From Gryllotalpicola ginsengisoli DSM 22003 (GTDB lineage: Bacteria; Actinomycetota; Actinomycetes; Actinomycetales; Microbacteriaceae), in the NCBI RefSeq assembly GCF_000419445.1, contig NZ_AULK01000004.1, positions 1-64,000 of the forward strand: a stretch of 64,000 nucleotides of DNA, given 5' to 3'. This document shows positions 59,331 to 64,000 of this stretch, in pieces (positions within the stretch are counted from its first letter, which is position 1; every line of letters starts with the position of its first letter). A model generated the notes under the pieces. The model saw only the letters and a list, made by a program, of their open reading frames with translations, was not told the DNA's origin and made no database searches. Made by a program: the position numbers and the translations under genes.

Positions 59331-60608
59331 ATGCTTGACATCGCCATCGTCGGCGCCGGCCCCGCCGGTCTGCTGACGGCTCTCCGCCTGCACCAACAGG
59401 GCTTCCGCCCGCGCATCTACGAGTCGGTGCAGGAGCTCAAGCCCCTGGGCGTCGGCGTCGACATCAAGGTGTACGGCACGCAGGAGATCGACGAGATCGG
59501 CCTCCTCGACGAGTTCCGCGCCATCTCCGTCGACGCCGAGGACTCGATCTTCTTCAACGGCTACGGGCAGGAGATCTACGCCGAGAAGTGCGGCGTGCAC
59601 ATGGGCTACCTGTACGAGCAGCGCTTCGTGCACCGCGGCACGCTGCAGATGCTCTTCTACCGCACCGTGCTCGAGCGGCTCGGGGCGGATTCGATCGTGC
59701 TCGGCGCCCGCATCACCGGCTACCGCCAGGACGCGGACAGCGTGACCCTCGAGCTGCAGCACCGCGACGGCCGCACCGAGGAGGTGCGGCACGACGCCGT
59801 CATCGCCGCCGACGGCATCAACTCGGCGGTGCGCAAGCAGATGCATCCCGAGAGCGCTACGCCGCACTACTCGGGCATCACGATGTGGCGCGGGGTGACC
59901 GTGCGCAAGCCGTTCCGCGGCGGCCACACCATCCTGCACATCGGGGACCCCCGGGTGTCGTCGATGATCATCTACCCGATCGCAGACAACGTCGACGGCG
60001 AGGGCAGCCAGCTCATCAACTGGGTCGTCGAGGCCGAACGCGACGAGACGATCGAGGACTGGAACCAGCGCGGCACCGTCGACGAGGTGCTGCCCTACTA
60101 CGACCAGGTGAAGATCCCGTTCCTCGACGTGCAGCAGCTGATGCGCGACGCCCGCGAGGTCTACCTCTTCCCGCTGATCCGCCACGACCCGCTGGACAAC
60201 TGGGTCGAAGGCCGGGTCGTGCTGCTCGGGGACGCCGCCCACGCCATGTACCCGCGCGGCGGCAACGGCATCTCGCAGGCCCTGGTCGACGCCCGCGTGA
60301 TCACCGAGAAGCTCGTCGAGTACGCCGACCCGCATGAGGCGTTCGTCGCGTTCGACGCCGAGCGCCGGGAGCCGGTCAACCGCATCGTGATGAACATGCG
60401 CGGAGAGGGCTACGAGGTGATCCGCCGCATGGTCGCCGAGCGTACCGACGGCAAGCCCTTCGACGACATCGAGCAGGTACTGCCGCTCGCCGAGGCCGAC
60501 GCGATCTTCAGCAAGTACCACGCCCTGGTCGGCCAGCCCCGGCCGGGCTGGGAGGCCGGGCAGGCCACCGGCTTCCGCACCTGGGCCGAGACGGGGGTGA
60601 GCCGATGA
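59331..60608 (+). CDS. FAD-dependent aromatic monooxygenase (salicylate-hydroxylase-like)
   Basis: A 425-residue group A flavoprotein monooxygenase. It has GxGxxG AIVGAGPAGLLTALRLHQQG (about 4-23), the DG motif IAADGINSAVRKQM (about 161-174) and GD motif VVLLGDAAHAMYPRGGNGISQALVDARV (about 297-324). It resembles salicylate hydroxylase and PhzS-type enzymes that hydroxylate (and may decarboxylate) an aromatic acid with NAD(P)H and O2. The ATG is 36 bases after the hydrolase gene; its stop overlaps the next start (ATGA). Confidence 0.88.
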   Translation: MLDIAIVGAGPAGLLTALRLHQQGFRPRIYESVQELKPLGVGVDIKVYGTQEIDEIGLLDEFRAISVDAEDSIFFNGYGQEIYAEKCGVHMGYLYEQRFVHRGTLQMLFYRTVLERLGADSIVLGARITGYRQDADSVTLELQHRDGRTEEVRHDAVIAADGINSAVRKQMHPESATPHYSGITMWRGVTVRKPFRGGHTILHIGDPRVSSMIIYPIADNVDGEGSQLINWVVEAERDETIEDWNQRGTVDEVLPYYDQVKIPFLDVQQLMRDAREVYLFPLIRHDPLDNWVEGRVVLLGDAAHAMYPRGGNGISQALVDARVITEKLVEYADPHEAFVAFDAERREPVNRIVMNMRGEGYEVIRRMVAERTDGKPFDDIEQVLPLAEADAIFSKYHALVGQPRPGWEAGQATGFRTWAETGVSR

Positions 60609-61048
60609 CCGCCGTGACCACGCCGGACCCCCAGACCGCGGCGGAGCTGCTCGCCGTCGAGGAGCGCCGGCAGCGCGCGCTCATCGACGTCGACCTCGAC
60701 GCGCTCGACGAGCTGATGGAGGACAGCCTCGTGCACATCCACGCGCCGGGCCTGACCCACGACAAGGCGCAGCTGCTCCAGCACACCGAGACGCGCCGCG
60801 CCTATCTCGAGATCACCCGCGGAGACCTGAACCTGCGACTGATCGGCGACGACGTCGCCGTCATCACGGGTCCGCTGACCAACCGCCTGCGCACGCAGGA
60901 GGGCGGCGAGCGCACGCTCGCCGGTGTCGCGACACAGGTGCTGCACCGCGGCGACGACGGAGAGTGGCGCTTCGTCAGCTTCCAGCTCACGCCCTACGGC
61001 GAACAGGCCTGGACACCGCTCCCCTCCGAACAGGGAGGCCGGTCGTGA
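60605..61048 (+). CDS. NTF2-like (DUF4440/SnoaL-type) protein
   Basis: A 147-residue protein with the cone-shaped NTF2 fold pattern: an N-terminal helix LAVEERRQRALIDVDLDALDELMEDSLVHIH, then paired strands (LNLRLIGDDVAVITGPLTNRLRT; GVATQVLHRGDDGEWRFVSFQLTPYG). Family members are small isomerases, hydrolases or binding proteins. Its overlap with both neighbouring genes implies a dedicated role in this pathway, perhaps on an unstable intermediate. The precise activity is unknown. Confidence 0.8.
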   Translation: MTAVTTPDPQTAAELLAVEERRQRALIDVDLDALDELMEDSLVHIHAPGLTHDKAQLLQHTETRRAYLEITRGDLNLRLIGDDVAVITGPLTNRLRTQEGGERTLAGVATQVLHRGDDGEWRFVSFQLTPYGEQAWTPLPSEQGGRS

Positions 61049-61905
61049 AACTCGCACGCTTCTCCGTCGCCGGGGGCGACATCCACGTCGGCCGCGTCGA
61101 CGGCGACGAAATCGTCGACCTCACCGAGGGGGCCGGAGTGGGCACGTCGCTGAAGGCGCTGCTGCCGGCGCTCGACGAGCTGCGTCCGCGCCTCGAGAGC
61201 GCCGACGGCCCGAGGCATCCGATCACGGAGGTCGTGCTCGCCGCGCCCGTCGACGAGCCGCAGAAGTATCTCGCGATCGGCATGAACTACGCGAAGCACG
61301 CCGAGGAGGCGTTGCAGGCCGGGATCCCGACGCCGAAGAACCAGCTCTGGTTCAACAAGCAGGTCTCCTGCATCGTGGGGCCGTTCGACGACATCGTGAA
61401 GCCCGCCGTCTCCGACCAGCTCGACTACGAGATCGAACTCGGCGTCGTCATCGGCACCCGCTGCCGCCACGTCGCCGCCGCCGACGCCCGCGCGGTCATC
61501 GCCGGCTACCTCGTCGCGAACGACGTGTCGGTGCGTGACTGGTTGATGGCGCGCTCCCCCACCTTCACGCTCGGCAAGTCCTTCGACACGCACGGGCCCC
61601 TCGGCCCGTGGCTGACGACCGACGACGAGGTCGCCGACCCGCACGCGCTCGGAATGCGCCTGACGGTGAACGGCGAACTGCGGCAGAGCGCCGCCACCGA
61701 CGACATGATCTACGACATCTACCAGCAAATCGCCGAGTTGAGCACGGTCATGACGCTCATGCCGGGTGACATCATCGCCACCGGGACCCCGTCCGGCATC
61801 GGCGCGCCGACCGGCCGCTTCCTGCGCCCCGGCGACGTGGTGCGGGCCGAGATCGACGGCCTCGGCGCCATCGAGAACACCGTTCGCAGCGAGAACGAGC
61901 GATAG
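61045..61905 (+). CDS. Fumarylacetoacetate hydrolase (FAH) family protein
   Basis: A 286-residue FAH-fold enzyme. It has the N-terminal small domain, then KYLAIGMNYAKHAEEA (about 73-88). The metal ligands lie in SDQLDYEIELGVVIGTRC (about 128-145) and VANDVSVRDW (about 160-169). GKSFDTHGPLGPWL and IIATGTPSGIGAPTG follow. This family cleaves C-C bonds in 2,4-diketo acids or decarboxylates/hydrates meta-cleavage products. GTG 61045 overlaps the previous stop (GTGA) and AGGGAGG stands before it. Confidence 0.9.
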   Translation: MKLARFSVAGGDIHVGRVDGDEIVDLTEGAGVGTSLKALLPALDELRPRLESADGPRHPITEVVLAAPVDEPQKYLAIGMNYAKHAEEALQAGIPTPKNQLWFNKQVSCIVGPFDDIVKPAVSDQLDYEIELGVVIGTRCRHVAAADARAVIAGYLVANDVSVRDWLMARSPTFTLGKSFDTHGPLGPWLTTDDEVADPHALGMRLTVNGELRQSAATDDMIYDIYQQIAELSTVMTLMPGDIIATGTPSGIGAPTGRFLRPGDVVRAEIDGLGAIENTVRSENER

Positions 61906-61917
61906 AAAGAGGATCCA

Positions 61918-62967
61918 GTGCCCGTCATCGACATCAACATCCACCACCTGCCGGAAGACCTGTTCAGCAATGACAAGATCCTGAACGGATTCCTCGACTC
62001 GGCGCCCCGCGGCTTCGGGGAGATCGCCCGCGTCATCACCATGGAGAGCGGCAAGAAGCAGCTCATCCTCGAGAAGCCGAAGGGCCACCAGAACCTGAAC
62101 TACGTCGAGGGCGACTACTCCGCCGAGGCGAAGCTCGCCGCGATGGACGACGCCGGCGTCGACTACGGCATCATGCGCGTTCCGGTCTGGCAGGAGTGGC
62201 TGCCGCTCGAGATCTGCAAGGCCGTCAACGACAACGCGGCCGAGATCGTGAAGAAGTCCAACGGCCGCCTGTTCGCCACCGCCTGCGTTCCGCCGTGGGG
62301 CGGCAAGGAGAACATCTACGAGCTGGAGCGGTGCATCAAGGAGCTCGGCGTCGTCGGCGTGCAGCTCGCCTGCCACTACGGCCAGCTCTACCTCGACGAT
62401 GAGGCCTTCGAGCCGTACCTCAAGGTGCTCAACGACCTCGAGGTCCCGGTCATCGTGCACCACACCCCGCTGCCGGTGCAGTGGGAGTCGATCATCGACT
62501 ACACCAACCTGCGCCGCGAGTTCGGCCGCATCGTCGACCAGGCCACCGCCGTCGGCCGCGAGCTGTTCAGCGGCATGTTCGACAAGTTCCCCAACCTCAA
62601 GTTCATCCACACCATGCTGGGCGGCAACTGGTTCGCGAACACGGCGCTGCTGACGCCGCACGCCTCGAACAAGAAGGAGTCGATGCAGCGCCTGGACTCC
62701 AGCGGCGCCGAGCGCATCGCGAGCTACCTGGAGAACAACATCTTCTTCGACCTCACCCACCCGCACTCCTGGGGCAAGGAGCAGGTCGAGGCCGCGCTCA
62801 AGGTGAACGGCGCCGACCACTACCTGTTCGGCTCCTCGTTCCCGGTCTTCTACGGCTGGATGAGCCAGGGCGTCGACTTCATGACGAAGAAACTCGACCT
62901 GAGCGCCGAAGACCGCGAGCTGGTGATGTACGGCAACGCCAAGCGCCTGTTCAACCTGCCGGTCTGA
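61918..62967 (+). CDS. Amidohydrolase_2-like protein with incomplete metal site
   Basis: A 349-residue TIM-barrel protein of the ACMSD/gamma-resorcylate decarboxylase group. Recognisable positions are the N-terminal IDINIHHLP, VIVHHTPLPVQWE (about 179-191), LKFIHTMLGGNWFANTA (about 227-243) and LFGSSFPVFYGW (about 301-312). In active relatives the first motif is DxHxH and the last is GSDxP. Here the first His is Asn and the Asp is Ser, so two usual metal ligands are missing while two internal His remain. It may use another mechanism or have become non-catalytic. GTG start with AGAGGA upstream; co-operonic with the FAH gene. Confidence 0.8.
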   Translation: MPVIDINIHHLPEDLFSNDKILNGFLDSAPRGFGEIARVITMESGKKQLILEKPKGHQNLNYVEGDYSAEAKLAAMDDAGVDYGIMRVPVWQEWLPLEICKAVNDNAAEIVKKSNGRLFATACVPPWGGKENIYELERCIKELGVVGVQLACHYGQLYLDDEAFEPYLKVLNDLEVPVIVHHTPLPVQWESIIDYTNLRREFGRIVDQATAVGRELFSGMFDKFPNLKFIHTMLGGNWFANTALLTPHASNKKESMQRLDSSGAERIASYLENNIFFDLTHPHSWGKEQVEAALKVNGADHYLFGSSFPVFYGWMSQGVDFMTKKLDLSAEDRELVMYGNAKRLFNLPV

Positions 62968-62991
62968 GCCGCGGCCGAAGCAAGGCGAAGC

Positions 62992-64000
62992 ATGAGCGAC
63001 GACGACATCGACGGCTACTTCTCCACGGCGCGCGTGAGCGCGCGCGAGGAGGCGATCGAGCTGCCGCCCGACGATTTCCGCGCCAATCTCTACCCGGTGG
63101 ACTCGCCCCAGTTCACGCAGGTACGCGGAATGAACTTCGAGCAGTTCGCGCAGGACCGCTACCGAGCGCCCTTTCTGCGCGAGCTGCTCGAGTACTGGGA
63201 CGGCCTGTACCGCGAGCCGTTCGTCGGCGTGACCTCCGACGGCGTGGTGCGCGAGGGGCTCTACGCACTGCCGGAGGGCGGCCGCAACGACCCTGAGCTC
63301 GTTGCGGCCGCCGAGCGTCTCATGGGGCTGCTCACCCCGGGCGAGCGGGATCAGCTCGGGCATCCGATCGACGCCCCGCAGTGGCGGGCGTGGAGCAATC
63401 CCGAGTTCATGGTCTACCGGATCGGGCTGCGCCTCGAGTGCCTGGCCGACGAGAAGGTCGAGGCGATCCTCGAGGTCGTGCGGCGGTCGTTGAGCCCCGA
63501 GGGCTACCAGCGCGTACGGCAGGCGATGGAGCTGAACGGCTTCCTCGGCCGGCTGGTCGAGCTGCCCGAGATCCTGAACGCGCGCAGCTACTGGTTCGCG
63601 ATCTTCGGCACGCCGTCGCAGGACGAGCCGTGGGGGTGGCAGCTGTCGGGCCACCATGTCGACGTCAACTTCGTCACGATCGGCGGTCGCGAGCTGGCCG
63701 CCCCGGTCTTCATCGGCGCCGAGCCGGCGCTCTCCGACGACGAGCATCCCCCGCTCTTCGCCGCGCGCGAGCGCGCCGCCCTCGAGCTGGCCGGCTCCCT
63801 GACCGAGGCGCAGCGGGCCGAGGCGGTCGTATACGACTCGGTGCTCGACCCGCGCATGCCGGAGGGGCGCATCCACCCCGCCGACGAGCGCCACCTGGCC
63901 GGCGCTTTCCGCGACAACCGCGTGATCCCGTACGAGGGCATCAACGCCGCCGCACTCGACGCGCGTCAGCGCGAGCTGCTGCGCGAGCTGGTCGCCGACT
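62992..64000 (+). CDS. DUF3500 family protein, 5' part (runs off the window end)
   Basis: The frame from ATG 62992 (MSDDDIDGYFSTARVSA) is open for 336 codons to the window end. It matches the DUF3500 family pattern: SYWFAIFGTPSQDEPWGWQLSGHHVDVNFVTIGG (about 199-232) followed by APVFIGAEPA. The paired His in the GHHVDVN segment and the surrounding acidic residues suggest a metal or acid-base site, but no function is established to my knowledge. It follows the amidohydrolase-like gene by 24 bases and is part of the same operon, which suggests a role in the degradation of the same aromatic compound. Confidence 0.82.
   Translation, partial: MSDDDIDGYFSTARVSAREEAIELPPDDFRANLYPVDSPQFTQVRGMNFEQFAQDRYRAPFLRELLEYWDGLYREPFVGVTSDGVVREGLYALPEGGRNDPELVAAAERLMGLLTPGERDQLGHPIDAPQWRAWSNPEFMVYRIGLRLECLADEKVEAILEVVRRSLSPEGYQRVRQAMELNGFLGRLVELPEILNARSYWFAIFGTPSQDEPWGWQLSGHHVDVNFVTIGGRELAAPVFIGAEPALSDDEHPPLFAARERAALELAGSLTEAQRAEAVVYDSVLDPRMPEGRIHPADERHLAGAFRDNRVIPYEGINAAALDARQRELLRELVAD

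Noticed and set aside
59148-63894. Long minus-strand frames opposite the catabolic operon
   Set aside because: The translations are Val/Asp/His/Leu/Arg-rich with no domain pattern and are antisense to genes with clear catalytic motifs and overlapping start-stop codons.
45275-64000. The catabolic region as a recently acquired mobile island
   Set aside because: No integrase, transposase, tRNA-bounded ends or visible shift in base composition or codon use was seen within the window.

Overview
High-GC actinobacterial chromosome, most consistent with the family Microbacteriaceae (Microbacterium/Leifsonia type). Supporting signs are a 16S-23S rRNA operon without spacer tRNAs and with actinobacterial boxA elements, GTG/TTG starts, many ATGA/GTGA stop-start overlaps, Ku plus mycobacterial-type LigD, an LAxTG (sortase E) anchor and an IdeR/DmdR-type iron box. 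The genus cannot be fixed from the window alone. No prophage, insertion sequence or CRISPR array was seen.

Layout. 1-2801: start of an rRNA operon on the minus strand (16S, spacer, 5' end of 23S) with two tandem promoters. 2962-5911: translation/secretion block tRNA-Trp-secE-nusG-rplK-rplA. 5958-9721: PspC-type membrane-stress two-component system and a divergent PspC/toastrack protein. 9735-11520: drug-type ABC exporter. 11566-13522: murB with a two-subunit dehydratase pair. 13547-14587: AlkZ/YcaQ-like winged-helix protein. 14605-14835: a self-contained unit for a 28-residue peptide of unknown function. 15105-20978: two tandem secreted proteins, the second a giant Asp-rich, repeat-built LAxTG surface protein. 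21111-26120: rhomboid-like protein, topoisomerase IB and a complete two-component NHEJ system. 26117-30391: XdhC and molybdopterin genes. 30525-32485: sufU, a lipoprotein and a luciferase-like oxidoreductase. 32514-38219: YhgE/Pip protein and an MMPL transporter fused to a degenerate ABC domain, facing a TetR regulator across two operators. 38289-41237: stress-type membrane and PRC-barrel proteins, a WYL regulator and a VOC protein. 41264-45202: ferric-siderophore ABC uptake operon with an iron box.

45275-64000 is mostly catabolic. An aldehyde dehydrogenase and an extradiol dioxygenase diverge from one promoter region, followed by LysR and IclR regulators, an aromatic-acid:H+ symporter and a 3-hydroxybenzoate 4-monooxygenase-like enzyme. 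Together these suggest uptake, hydroxylation and meta-cleavage of a hydroxylated aromatic acid. Next comes a second unit: a ribose-type ABC importer (minus strand), a GntR/FCD regulator and a plus-strand operon of dienelactone hydrolase, flavin monooxygenase, NTF2-like protein, FAH-family hydrolase, amidohydrolase-like protein with missing metal ligands and a DUF3500 protein that runs off the window. A shared motif (TCTTATRCGAT) lies in both promoter regions flanking the GntR gene, so importer and enzymes are probably one regulon.

Starts were chosen by reading frame, Shine-Dalgarno spacing, overlap with the upstream gene and known family N-termini. Functions are family-level readings of the sequence; no database search was run.
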